From NCBI GenBank assembly GCA_022570795.1, contig JAKUDP010000008.1, positions 2,046,001 through 2,110,000 on the forward strand: a stretch of DNA of 64,000 nucleotides, written 5' to 3'. A program made the position numbers and the translations under genes. Of this stretch, positions 20,801 to 32,758 are shown piece by piece. Every line of letters starts with the position of its first letter. Position 1 is the stretch's first letter. Under the pieces are notes generated by a model. The model did not search any database. It worked only from the letters and a program-made list of their open reading frames with translations, and was not told where the DNA came from. Origin of the DNA: Sphaerulina vaccinii. Taxonomy: Eukaryota > Ascomycota > Dothideomycetes > Mycosphaerellales > Mycosphaerellaceae.

Positions 20801-22641
20801 GGATAGCGGTGTGAACTAACCACCACGGCGTCGTCCTCCGCGCCCCACCCAGTGTATAGGGCAGCGTAAATCACTAAGAACGGGGTACGAATGCCACCGT
20901 ACCTCAGTCAGCAGTGAGCCCTCGAGTTCAGTACGGGCCCGAAACATCAAGCTGCCCCTGGTAGCCCTCTGCTCTCTACCCTTGAGCACACGATTTAGAC
21001 TTCGCGAGTTGGAGTGGTGTTTGCCCAGCGACGTCTCATCCCTGAGCATACGGTTGTCTGAGTGACGAGGCGAATGCAGGCAAGGTAAGCTTTCTCTGGG
21101 CAGACGTGATGGTGCCTCCACATCCCTCTGGCAGGACGTCATGATGTTTGAGAGACTACATAGTGGAGAGGAGTGGCAACACAAGTCTTCGCGAGTTGTC
21201 GACGTCAAGTCTCAACTCTGTGAGCGTCCTGGGCGTCATATTATGGAAAGAATCGACGATACGAGAGTTGAAGAGAGCTTTTCGTCACTGGTTTTATCAT
21301 TATAGCTGGGATGCTACGAAGTGGTGTTTTCTGTACGCTGAGGATGTTTCGAAACCAGCAACACCACTTTGCAGCTAGAGGACATCCCACGAGGTATGGT
21401 AAACGAGGATGGAAGCCCCAGTTTGCAAGCATGGCGTACGAACACGACCAGAATGTTGCAGACGGTGATGCTGGACAACGCAGGCGATATGATGCAGAAG
21501 ACATCATAGCGAACACTCACTTCTCACGAGGCAATGACGCAACAGGAGAGATCGAGAACAACATCGAACATGCCAGATTCTCTCCACCACTACTCCACAT
21601 TCGCAGCTCTGCAAGTGTACGACTTTCTACACTATCACGAAATGAAACGTAGCCTTGAAGAACGCCGAATCGCGCCGTCTACTCATAGCTCATAGAACTG
21701 ACTCGGGTACTCCACTTGTAAGTGAACAAATGTAGAGGGCAGTCTTCAGCGACGGCGGAATCCATCACCGGCTCAAGGCAGATATGTACCTCTCTCTCTT
21801 CTTGCAAGTAGATCAAGTGCCGTAGACAAGTGCCTTCGTACATACAACATTACAGCCTGCCCTGCTGGATCTATCGAATTGTCCCTCCGGCGAGCTGCAT
21901 GTAAGTTAGTTCTGAACGTTGGTCGACGACTCGTGATAGATAGCAACAACAACACTAACATCACGCGTAGCTGGAGTTCCGAAATGCTGCCTAGCAGAGC
22001 GATTTCTGCAGAAGAACAACCTACACTGACCTTCGAGAGCACGTGGGTACGGGTAACATGAAAGCCGTAGCCGTTGTCGACACGTTTCATGGCAGAGAGG
22101 TACCATTGACATCGCAAAGGGCGCAGAGTGAGAGTGTGTGAGAGAAAAAGAGCAAGCAATCGTCCAGCGAACAAGAGCTGACCGCCAATACTACTCATTC
22201 GTATAGCACTATAGTAAGTAGTGTTTGTTCTGCACGCACCCGCCCAGAGATAGAAAGTACACCATGCACAACTCACACACGCATATCTCTAAGTACGCCA
22301 ACCATTCCCATCAATTCCATGAACTCCGATTCATGCCTGTGGTCATTACGCGTATTTCCGAGAACGCCAGTTATCTCCGTAAAAGTCGCAGCAGCCGGAA
22401 CCTCATCCGCGAGAAGACATACCGCGCTGCTGCTGCAGCTAGTATCTCCGCAATAGTTCTTCTTCTTAAGTATGTTCGTTCTTGTTGAGCGCACTCCATT
22501 CTATCTGGTCCATCTGGAAGTCGATGAGCCGGCTCGTCATGTGCCTAGTCCAGTCGAATGTGAGGAGAGCAGGCGCGACCATATACCGCGGGCCGTCCTG
22601 ATATCAACAGGAGCTTGCCTCAGCGAGAGGTGTTCGTGCGT
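17812..22641. other. gene-poor interval of about 4.8 kb
   Basis: No frame here gives a recognisable domain, plausible codon pattern or supported splice structure. The longest frames (20006-20419 plus, 21773-22276 minus) read as random peptide. Base composition is not strikingly AT-rich, so this does not look like a RIP-degraded transposon. I saw no terminal repeats. It may hold non-coding transcripts or old degenerate sequence. Confidence 0.5.
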
Positions 22642-24470
22642 CTAGATCTCAATTGTGAACTTCCAGTTGACTGTACACGTGTTAGTTCTCTGAATTGAGA
22701 GGTGGCATGACTCAGCCGCCGGTGTTAGGTCCAAGGCCTCAGTCGACTCACCATCTTTGAGATTCTTCGCAGTATCGTCGAGTAACACGATGCGTCGCTG
22801 GTTGCAATAGCTGGTCTTATCCATCATGTCGACCTTCAGCTCCGACAGCTGTTCAGTCGGCTTCTCGAACATTTCTGAGAGATTCTCCACTGCCATTTCC
22901 AGATCCTTCTGATTGTCTTCGAAGATTTCAGTCTGGTTGTTTCGCTCGAGGTAGTATGCGAAGGCATATGTCCACTTTAGTGTCTGTCGGCACATCTGAA
23001 GCGCGTGCGAGGCGTTCTCGAGGAACTAGTAGGTAGAAGGTAAGCAAGTATCTCTGAAAAGCGAGAAAGTGTCTCAGCAGATCTGTGTCCGAGCTTGTCG
23101 CCGTAGCAGGCTCAAGCTCAGTGAGACATGGGAAAGAGGGGATGCCTTACCTGTACTTCAATCCACGAAAGTCCAGACTGGTTCTGCAGTAGCTGCATCT
23201 TCTTCTCGGTCTTCTCGTAAATGTTCTTGTCCAGCTTGGCAGACTGCTCGTGGTTGGCATATCGGTTGTAGTAGTGCAGATAGCGCTCGAGAGATTGTCG
23301 GCTCCTAGCCTGAGCATCTCTAGCATCTGATCCGGACTTCTCCTCGAAACGATTGCAATTGTACCAGCTCGTACCGTGCTCTGACCAAACGCCCATGCAC
23401 ATCCAGCAGAACTCGTTCCGGCACTTCCTACACGTCATGTGGTTGCAGCCGCCGTTCTTCTCGATGGTAGAGTTGCACTTTGGGCACTCTTTGGTGTTCG
23501 CGTTGATCCAGTTGGCCGTCTCACTATCATCTTCGCACTTCTTCAACCACTGCTTCACCAGTTTGCAGGGGCAGGGTTGATGATCTGCCAACGTGCATCC
23601 GAAACAGAAGTTGTGTTTCCGCTCGCAAGTAACGGTCGGCACAATGCGGTTCAGGTCGCGCTTCTTGACCGAGCACTCGATGGCGTAGATGCATTCTGGC
23701 GCAGGACACCACTTCAGGTTCTCCTTGTCGTCGACGTATGTTCGCATAAGTAACTCGTTGTATCGATCTTTCAGCTCCGATGGCACCAAGAGCTCCAGTG
23801 ATTTCGAATCTACAATGTTATTGCAGCCGTCGCCAGGGCACTTGATCCGCGCAGCTTCTCCTTCATCTCTGATCTTCTGAGCGAGGTATTGCCGATAGCA
23901 ATCAATGCAGTACCGGTGTCCACACTTCATCGCGAAGCTCTGTAGTCCCGACTCGTCCTCGCAACAGATCTCACAGGCGAAGCCATCTATCGTCTCGATC
24001 CGCGGCGGAGTTCGTTGTAGATCTTGACCCAGACCTGCCTTGTCCAAGACCGCTTCCTGGTCATCCATGTATTGCTCAATAACTCGCTCTTTGTTCCATC
24101 TGCCATACCGTAGTAGTATAGCTGTGGCTTCGCGTGGTTGCTCGAGTAGTGTGGACACCTCTGTGATCTGCTGCTCTTGCTGCGCCTGAATATCGTCAGG
24201 ACTGTATGCTTTGAAATCCACCTCGAAGGCCTTCTTCTGCGGCTTCATGAGCTTGTCTTGTGACTGAAACATGTCGCCGCCATCGTCATCGTCGTTGAAG
24301 TCGTCCATGTCGCCATCGGAGTCTGTCCCACCGTCAGCATTACTTCCTCTCCATCGCTGTGAGTAAATGAGCTCACCAAAAGCGCCACCGCCGACGCTGC
24401 TGTCCTCGTCCTCCATCATGTCGATGTTCTGACTGCTCGTCACACTCGCGATCTCGTCGTCGCTGTCCAT
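22642..24470 (-). CDS. RBR-type E3 ubiquitin ligase, ariadne (HHARI/ARI1) family
   Basis: RING-between-RING ligase that takes ubiquitin from an E2 onto its own cysteine, then onto substrate. Exons 23151-24470, 22752-23025 and 22642-22670 give 540 residues; the introns have gtaagg/ctag and gtgagt/acag borders. Residues 1-70 are acidic (DDFNDDDDGGD) and 100-145 resemble the ariadne UBA-like region. RING1 begins at C166 (CEICCEDESGLQSF), the IBR spans about 230-300, and RING2 is ECPKCNSTIEKNGGCNHMTC with the catalytic cysteine at C342. The C-terminal ariadne helices contain YAFAYYLERNNQTEIFEDNQ. The frame stays open to 25109, but the acidic start MDSDDE at 24470 matches the family and the upstream part does not look coding. 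Confidence 0.93.
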
Positions 24471-25269
24471 GGCGTCTTTTTCGCTCGCCAGCGTCTGCGG
24501 AGTGGCCGGCAACGCCGCGTCCACGGCCTCCTCGATGTGGTGCACGATCTTGCTCGCTTTCCGAGCGGTGCTGAGGGTCGAGTTGGTTGTGTTAGTAATA
24601 GAATCGATCTTCCTCTTAGTGGTAGGCGTGGTGGGCCAGCTGAGGGCTGCCTCGTCGTGGGACGAGACAAGCCGTGATGGGTGATGTAGGTGGTGGTTGT
24701 GAGATTCTGGGGTAAAGTCGAAGTAGTTGTAGTAGGCGACTCCTGCAGGTAGCAAGCTTCTCCAAGTTCGCGTGCGTGATCTGATCAGGCTGCCGCGATG
24801 CCGGTGGTGAGCTCGGTGTATGTTACAGCTGAGAGAGCGGAGGTCAGCAGTGGCGACGGCAGAGTGTGTGCGAGACGCGTCGTGGTGTTGTGTTGGCGAA
24901 GTGTGAGTAATGGTCAAAGCTGCGGGTGTGTTGCCTCGAGAGATGACGATGGAAGGAACAGGCCTCAAGCAACCGGATTCGGATAACTCACGGCACGTGC
25001 TAGAATAGGAGTCTGAGAGGAAAGGAAAGGCAGACAAAGAAGCGTGTCTCAGATCTAGTATGGACGATGAGGAATGTGAAGCACGAAGTTGCCTATTCGA
25101 GAGTGTCAAGTGTTAGATGTGGGTGACCGTGAAGCACGCCGTGTAGTGGCAAACCGAAACCACCCCTGTCTAGCTATGCGGAATGGTGTGAAGTATCAGC
25201 TGCTTCTGGTCACGCATACAGATACTCTACTAGCCACATGGAGGATGTATCCATCAGGATCATGTTGAC

Positions 25270-27460
25270 CTAGTCATCGTCGCTGTCCTCATCGCCTTCC
25301 TCGTCTTCCTCCTCGCTCTCCTCCTCGCTGCTTGCACACAGCACCTCGACCAGCTGTTCAGTCTCTTTGCGAACCTCTTTCAACTCCTCTGTTGCAGAAC
25401 TCTTTGGATCGTTCCACCACATCTCGAACCCGTCTGCGTCGAAAGTGTCGTCCACCGCCAGTGCATTTGACAAGAACAACAAGATCTTCGAGCCTTGATT
25501 GCGGTGCACAAGATCGGTCTGCAGATACAACAACCATGCTGCTTGCTCCTCATCCGATGCCACGTACGCGGTAATGATCTCCGTGTAGCTGGGTATGAGC
25601 TCTGAGACGGCCTCCTTGGGTGTCTTGCCAGCCTCTACAATCTGCGACAGCCGCTTCGAAAAAGCGGTCGCAGTCGCTCGCTGAATCTGCGGATCTTGCG
25701 CATTGACTCCTAAGATCAATGCCTTGAATTCGGTCTTCATATCGTCAATGGAGTTGCCCTTAGCCATATCGTCGACCATAGAATTGACTGCCTCCTGGTG
25801 GAAATCCTTGGCGTTCTGTCTCGTCTGGCCATCTTCATCAGATGCGGCTGACGCAAAACTATCGCTTCGACCGGTATCTCTTCTGCTGTGTGGGACGATA
25901 TCCGCTTCTGAGTCTTCGTCTGAGTCGAAGTTGCTGATGGCGTCGTCATCCTGTACTAGCAGGTCCATGTCCTGCACACCAATGACAAGGGCATTGAACA
26001 CCTCTTCTTCTTCATCTTCGTCGATCTCCACGTGGTAGCCGACTCCATCGGGTCCTACAACCTTCGGGTCGGCTGGCACTTCCACGACTTGGTTGCTGTC
26101 CATGCCGCGCTTTCGTTTCAGAGTGCTGATTCGGTGCTTGCTTGATATCGTCGTTCCCTCGGAAATCTTGACACCGTAGGAGATCAGCGCACCAGCTTCG
26201 ACATGGCACCCTTTCCCTATCACTGCATCATTCGCAATGATCGAAGTCTCTATCACTGCATCATCACCAATCTTCGCATCATCCCAGATATATGCCCCGT
26301 CGATCTTGACTCGTGCGCCGATGATGCATCTTCTTCCAATCACACTGTTCGTGATTGTGGAGTGCTCGCCGACTGTGGTAGCCTTTCCCAGGACTACCTT
26401 GCGGCCGATTTTACATGATCGTGCAAGTTGAACACCATCTTCTCGATATACATTGCCATGGTGGAGCTGAAATGATTGTCCTGAGACGATATTCGTGTCT
26501 GGCGTTAGTGGATATGTCCACCGGCATATCATGTCCTTGCTGATGGCATCGAATGCGCGGAGATTGAGAATTCTAGCAGCATATCCTTCCTGCACCACGT
26601 GCGTGTGGACCGTGTATTGATATGTCTCGAAGTCCTTCAGTGTGCCGTAGAGGAAGCCACGTCTTGGCAGTTGCCAGTCGAAGTTGTCCGTGTACTGAGC
26701 GAGCACTTCTGGTGTGCAGATGTCGATACCGCAGTCGATCAAGTCTTCGCGGACTTCCAGTTCAACGTGATCTGTAAGCACTTCACCAGGAATGTCCAGC
26801 GTTGCGCTCTGCCCTTTTTTGAGTTGCTCGTAATGTACACAACGATGAGAGTCGGGATCGATCACGAATACTCGGCGATGTTGAGGTGATTTTGTTCTGT
26901 GCGTCTCACCTGCTTCGCGAAGTACCATGGTCATGAGTGCCTTCTTGTCTTTTTCTCTCCGAGCGCGATGCGCATCAAGAGCGACATTGAGAGGAATATT
27001 GGCCACCACATCACCATAAACGGCAATGAAGTCTCCGACGATGAGTTGCTTTGCGTCCAGGTCGCGCATGCAGTCTCCAATAGATTTCGAGCTCGTCCGG
27101 ATTACTTCCAATGAGAAAGGAGATGTGTTCTTGACCCATTTCGAGTTACTGCCATTATTAGCTAGATGATCAGAATTCTGCTCTGGTGACTGCTTACTTG
27201 AGGTATTCCTCCACAGCATCTGTGTGGTTGCCGCAATACAGATAGACCTCCTCGACTCCGGATGCGGCCAGGAACTCGAGCGTGTACTCGATGAGTGGTG
27301 TATTCGCCAAGGGAAGGAGACATCGTGGACGTTCGATTGTAAATGGATTGAATCGAGTCTCGTAGGAATCTGCAAACACGACAGCTTGCAGTGGCTCTTC
27401 TCGCTTCTCCTCTCCCTTGTTCTCTTTGCCTCCGCCTCCTTTCTTTCCCTTCGGTGGCAT
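25270..27460 (-). CDS. GCD6: Translation initiation factor eIF2B subunit epsilon
   Basis: Catalytic subunit of the guanine-nucleotide exchange factor that recycles eIF2-GDP and is the target of eIF2alpha-kinase stress control. Exons 27198-27460 and 25270-27148, separated by a 49-nt intron, give 713 residues, essentially the length of yeast Gcd6. A Lys/Gly-rich start (MPPKGKKGGGGKENKG) leads into a nucleotidyltransferase-like domain (LQAVVFADSY...FNPFTIERPRCLLPLANTPLIEYTLEFLAASGVEEV). Left-handed beta-helix hexapeptide repeats follow (VLGKATTVGEHSTITNSVIGRRCIIGARVKIDGAYIWDDAKIGDDA, about residues 330-400). The C-terminal W2/HEAT domain carries the exchange activity and ends in aromatic-acidic elements (WLLYLQTDL, MWWNDP) and a poly-acidic tail. 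The downstream ATG at 27460 is preferred over in-frame sequence up to 27598. Confidence 0.93.
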
Positions 27461-27962
27461 GGTTGTATGTGTTTTGTGAAGATGTATGGAATTTGTGTTA
27501 TGATTGTTCCAAGAATCGAGTGGATCTTGAAATATTGGCTGACTCATTTGAGCACAGACGCAACCGCAGTCGCAAGCACTCAAAGTCGCACAGCACACAG
27601 CTTTGGCCCAGACATGATTAGATTTCTGGTTTCAACATTCATTGATTCTGCCTCTCACTTGATGATACTACTACTAAGCATTTGTTGCATCGACACCGGC
27701 AGCTGTCTGTGCCCCGTCGTCCATTCCTTGCGGCTCCTTGAGCTTCATCACCTGAACGTATTCCCTGTTCAGTGCCAGTTTCTTCTCTGCAACTCAAGTT
27801 GCAGAATAACCCGAGCGACTGATATCGCCCTTTCCTGGTATATCCTGGCGTAGATCAAAACCAATTGCGCAGTTCCCTGTTGCGCGAAGAGACCCCAAGC
27901 GCGGCGCAGGTAGGGTATATACATATATACAGAACAAGTCACTCGTTCGTCAAATGTCAATA
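27461..27962. other. intergenic between eIF2B-epsilon start and SKN7 3' end
   Basis: A 0.5-kb tandem spacer holding the eIF2B-epsilon promoter and leader and the SKN7 3' flank. No element stands out. Confidence 0.5.
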
Positions 27963-30142
27963 TCACCTCGGTGGCCGTTGCATCATATGCGGTGGAGGTG
28001 CCGCTAGAGTTCCCATGGGCCCGGATGTATACATGTGCTGACGCTTTGCATCGCCAGTCATCTCAGGTCCTCCAGTAATGTTGTCGATCGGTCTTCTTTG
28101 ACCAACGTGCTGTGGCAATATGCCGCTAGCGGCTGGTGCGTACATCTGCGTTGATGGTGCATGCAGCACGGGCTGCGAGTATGGTGTTGGTACAACGTAA
28201 GGCTCCTCTCCTAGATTACTGTTGGAAGGCGAGCCTCCAGTGAGCTGATTGGGCGAGTTCCAGTTGCTCCCAGTGGCTGGTGATGTCGCGGGTGAGTCCT
28301 CACTCTTCAAGCTTCGATTATTGGCCTTCAGAGGTGGTGGCATCGGCTCCATGCCTTGATGACCTTTCTTCAGATGTGAGAGATGTTTTTCAAGCATCGC
28401 AAGCAGGCCTTCTTTCGTGAAGGGCTTCGGAAGCACGTCGTTCATCCCTGTCACAATGTTAGTACTGGCGTTATAGCCACGAGTCAGATGTCGACTTACC
28501 ATGTTGAAAGTACATCGATATGTCATCGCTTCTTATGTTAGAAGTCATTGCAATGATCGGTGTGGCGTTGTCGAATTGTCGTACGAGATGCGTCGCGGAA
28601 ACGCCGTCCAGATTCGGCATGATGATATCCATGAGCACAAGATCGTACTTGGCTCCAGAATTAAGCTTATTCACCGCCTCCAAGCCATCGAGCGCGCTGT
28701 CAATGTGGCATTGAAAGGCGAACAAGAATTTTCCTCCAATTCTTCTGCATGTCTGATCGTCCTCTACTAATAGGATCTGGGGCTGTCGTATCCAGCCTGG
28801 GTCGACCTGCGTGCTCTTTTTGCGAACGTCTGGCGCTTGTGCTGGCTGATGGAAGTTTCCGTCTGGTCCTTTGGCAGGTAATGAGTATGGAATGTTGTTG
28901 ATGTGCTCGCTGTACATCGGATCGATTCCCTGTGGGTTCTGTCCAATCGGGTACACCATGTTATCCAGATCATAACCGTGCGAGCTTGATGATGCCGAGT
29001 TTGGTTGGGCACCGCGACTTGAAGATCGTGTACCGCCATTGCGCGCCAAGTGATCGGGCGGTGGTGTTGTGAGTGCTGCATTCATCCTAATTTGCGCTTC
29101 GTTCATTTGCTCGAGGTTCCGCGTGTTCAGCATATGATCGGCATTGACTTGTTCAAGCAGTTTCGACGCGTGTTGTAATGGCGATGCTGGCGCGTCTTCC
29201 TCTGGCGGAGGTACTGCTGCAGTACTTCCAGGTGTAGTCGTCCCATTCACGCCATTGGCATTGGCAAACGGATTCGGGTTCACAATCCTGCTCTCTCTCC
29301 TCCTTTGCGCATCTACCGAGTTCAAGAAGTTCATGACATACTGCATCACATGCTCATGGTTGACCACCGTCTTCTGCACGCCAATCAATTCCTGCATCAT
29401 GATCGTGTGATGCATGTTGAGGTCGTTATATCGTTCCTGGAGCTGCTGAAGCTGTTGCTGAGTCGCGACAAGCTGTGTGTTGATCATATCGACCTGCTGA
29501 GTGGGCATCATATCGCCATCGTTTCCGGTATTCGTCTTTCGAGGAGCTGGCGCTTTTCGCCTAATGTTGTCCAGCGCATCCTTGTTGTTCATCTTGAAGT
29601 CAGGATGCTTGAACTCCCATGCCTGCGAATGTGTGAGCTCAACTCACTACATATATCGTGTCTCTGATATCCTACCCCTGGACCATATGGTGAAGTTCCG
29701 CCTTCTTCATTGTTGTGTCGCACTTTGTGGAAGTCATACTTGTTCAGCTGCCGCACAAAACTGGCGAAGTTGCTATGCTTGAAGTGCTTCGGCAGGATGT
29801 GCTTTGTGAACTTCTCGTTCTGTGCGCTGGTCAGCACACATTGTCCCCTTGCCATACTACCACCACATCGCTCTTGAATCGTACCTCTAGCACCACAAAG
29901 CTGTCGCCTTCATTCCCCCAGCGCACCACGCTTTCATCCTGGGGACTCTCCAGCATTCTAGATGGCGGATGTGTCAGTATGCACGTGGTAAGTATCGCTA
30001 TATAGCATAAGCTTACTTATAGAGCTTGCGAACCTGCAGCCAATGGTTAGCACATGTTTCACTATGTCCCGACTGGTTTCTGCCATGTCCCACATACAAA
30101 GTCGCTGCTGTTGTTGGCTCCTTGGCCCGACTGATTGTCCAT
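27963..30142 (-). CDS. SKN7: SKN7-type transcription factor: HSF DNA-binding domain fused to response-regulator receiver
   Basis: Nuclear output of the fungal two-component phosphorelay and partner of Yap1-type factors in oxidative and osmotic stress. Six exons (30098-30142, 30017-30033, 29885-29957, 29676-29819, 28500-29622, 27963-28447) join in frame to 628 residues; all introns are GT-AG and 52-65 nt. The first exon codes MDNQSGQGANNSSDF. The HSF domain runs VRKLYKMLESPQDESVVRWG, then NEKFTKHILPKHFKHSNFASFVRQLNKYDFHKV. A coiled coil (LVATQQQLQQLQERYNDL) follows. The receiver (about 375-490) has VEDD, the phospho-acceptor aspartate in LVLMDIIMP (about D425), AMTSN, and the conserved lysine in LPKPF. 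The tail is Pro/Ser/Asn-rich. Four introns crowd the DNA-binding domain, one leaving a 17-nt exon. The gene is head-to-head with a peroxiredoxin gene. Confidence 0.95.
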
Positions 30143-31545
30143 GCTGGGCGGTCTGTGTTCACGGCGGTCGCTGCGTGCGTGCGGTACAATGGTCTTCTCA
30201 TGCGCTCGTGCGCCGTCGCGTCCCTCGTGGCAGAGGTCGTGTCGCTACACAGCGTCGTCCGAACACGGGCAGCTGCAGTGAATGCGCGACGCCTTGGTGC
30301 TGAGGTCCTGCCAGCACGCACTCCCGGTCGCCAAAGGCCCTGCGCCGGCTTTGTGGAGAGCAGCGCGTGTCCTCGTCCGGCGAGGAATGTAGGAGGTCCA
30401 ATTCGGTATGCGGCTCTGCGATTCGAGATCCAGACTCGTCCGTAAAAGCTGGGGATAGAGGAGAGAAACAAGACCACGATGGTAGCGAAAACGTAGATGC
30501 GATTGGAGACGATAGAGCCGACGAGTCTCTAGGTTTGCGTCCCGAAACTGCGTCGATCTGCACGCCGAAAGAAACGCCTTCGTACGCACACGACGTCAGT
30601 GTTGTACGATGCTCGAAAAGCGCAGAGCTGCCCACTGCCGGAGAATCTCAGGAGGGCGGATAAGATGAACGATATGACCTGGCAGGGGAACGAAACTGAA
30701 TACCAAACAGATGCAAGCTGAGATGAGATGAGGTGGATGAGGAACAACACGATCTTCCTGCCAGCCCCTCAATTATGGTTCTGTAGCGTACTCGTTGGGT
30801 CGTGGCAGTTCTGCCAAAGTAGAACATCGTTCCTCTGTGGCTGATGCACTTCGCTTCTTTCGGGTCTCTCGTAACCATCTGTACCATTGATCTACAGAAT
30901 CCTGATCTGACCAAGCCAGCATGCAGTCCTGCATTCTGGACAGGATGGAACCCTGTTGACTCTGCTCGATCATGGGAGCTGAGCCACTTCTTAAACATGC
31001 CTCAAGCTTCCCAAGCAGGACGCATATATGCGCCATTAAGCCATGTCCTTCTTCCGACCGAGAAAGCGTTGCTACCACAGAAATCTCAGTCCAGCCACAA
31101 AAGCAAAAATCCGATGCGACTGTACTGCTTATGGCTGCTATGGCGTGGTGCGTCGCTTATCGTGGCATCAATAGGATAAAATGGGGTCTCCGGAAGTCAA
31201 TGCGCTGATCTCAAAGCATTGCCAGCGAATTGATGGCTTCGTCTATCGCTTGACCTGGAGATCACTACTCCATACCACAGATTGGTAGCCACCAGAGGCC
31301 ACGCGTGTACGAGCGGTAATCTTATCAATAGCTGGATACAGATCCACGCGAAACGGCAGTTACACGGTGGGAAGTGCGTCTTGGCTACAAACAACCCACC
31401 GTGTCTGATACAGCCCACCACGGGAGCAGCCCTAAGAACCTCCATAATAGGTTCCATTTGAGCGAGTTGACATTGCGGACAAAGTCTATCGAACCTCGGA
31501 TCAGTAGAGCTCTACAGAGCTCTCTTCACCAACAAGCAAACAGCT
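30143..31545. promoter_or_regulatory. divergent region between SKN7 and the peroxiredoxin gene
   Basis: A 1.4-kb spacer that must contain the promoters of both genes. Frames inside it (such as minus 30198-30635) are open but have no protein resemblance and overlap the presumed SKN7 leader. A short inverted repeat lies close to the peroxiredoxin start and is listed separately. Confidence 0.5.
31436..31454. promoter_or_regulatory. inverted repeat upstream of the peroxiredoxin gene
   Basis: GAACCT at 31436-31441 and its exact inverse AGGTTC at 31449-31454, with a 7-nt gap, about 90 bp before the ATG. The half-site GAAC/GTTC resembles the nGAAn/nTTCn units bound by HSF-type domains. A role as a factor site is inference; a 6-bp arm pair can arise by chance in a region this size. 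Confidence 0.3.
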
Positions 31546-32508
31546 ATGTTTGCGGCCCGCCGTTTTGCTTCTGCTTCTTCACAACACCTCATCAAGCCAG
31601 TACCAATCCGTCAATTCCACGCTACAATCGCAAACATGGTCAAAGTCGGAGATTCCATTCCAAACGTCGAGCTCGTCGAGGGAGCGCCAGACAAGAAGGT
31701 CAACATCGCGCAAGAGCTTGCATCTGGCAAGGGCGTTATTGTTGGCGTGCCGGCAGCTTTCAGTGAGTGTGCTTCTGCGCCTTGGTAGTGCCGAGGCGGC
31801 TGGCGCATATAAGAGTGAGGAGGATTGCTGATTCATGCTTCCAATAGGCCCAGCATGCAGCGCGAGCCACGTTCCTGGTTATCTAGGGCATAAGGGACTT
31901 GCCAGTAGGTGACCAAACCTCTATACGGCTATGGCTGTGCTAATTTAAGATCAGATGCTGGCAAGGTATTCGTTGTCGCTGTAAGTCAAAATGCTCATAG
32001 GGCTGTGCCACGTGTGAAACACTGCTGACTGATATACTATAGGTGAACGATCCATTCGTGTAGGTCTTCGGCTTTCCTGCCGGCTTCCTCGGCATCATCG
32101 AGGCACACGGCTAACGGATTCGGTGCAGTATGAAGGCGTGGGGCGAGTCTTTGGACCCAGGCGCGAAGTCCGGCGTAAGTAGCTGTCCATCCCGTTGGGT
32201 GGTGTACAAGCACTCAACCCGGATATGAGTCGCTGATCCCGAGGGTGTGCTTACATATCGCTAGATCCGCTTTCTCGGTGACCCTCACTCCGAGCTTACC
32301 AAGGCCTGGGACCTGGAGTTCGACTCCGCTGCTGTCTTCGGTCAGAACAGAGGTAAGTACGACTATGTTCACATATGTTGCTATGCTAAGCTGTACTTTA
32401 GGCAAGCGATGCGCTATCGTCACTGAGGACGGCAAGGTCAAGTCAGTTCACATTGAGCCAGACAACATCGGCGTCAACGAGTCGGCCGCCGAGAAGGTCC
32501 TGGCATAG
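31546..32508 (+). CDS. Peroxiredoxin of the Prx5/AHP1 type
   Basis: Thiol peroxidase that reduces H2O2 and alkyl hydroperoxides using thioredoxin or glutathione. Seven exons (31546-31762, 31848-31904, 31955-31980, 32043-32059, 32129-32174, 32265-32352, 32402-32508) give 185 residues. The peroxidatic cysteine is C76 in SPACSASHVPGYL, the Prx5 signature. VFVVAVNDPFVMKAW and GKRCAIVTEDGKVKSVHIEPD are also diagnostic. The N-terminus (MFAARRFASASSQHLI...IRQFHAT) is basic, serine-rich and acid-free, so it looks like a mitochondrial presequence. A second methionine (M31, MVKVGDSIPN) is exactly where cytosolic homologues start, so two compartments may be served from one gene (inference). Six introns in under 1 kb is dense for this window. 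It lies divergent from SKN7 and convergent with the Zn2Cys6 gene. Confidence 0.92.
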
Positions 32509-32758
32509 ATCATCCACGTTGTCACTTGATGGAAATAGACTAGACAAGGGCAGGCAGGCTTCATGCAAGTCTATACAGGCTAAACTCCGCGTAATGCTAT
32601 GATGATCATACAGCAACCGAACTCCTACCAATGTCAGAAGCATTCTGCGAGGTCGCCATGCCTCACTCCCATCCCACAGCGCCGGCGTTCAATCATGGCC
32701 TTGGGGGTATCGAGCAATCGAAGGATAAAGCATATCATACATCGCACCATAAGCAAGT

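Noticed and set aside
23118..25109. Extending the RBR ligase to the full open frame
   Set aside because: The added N-terminal region is histidine- and serine-rich and unlike ariadne proteins; the ATG at 24470 gives the expected acidic start.
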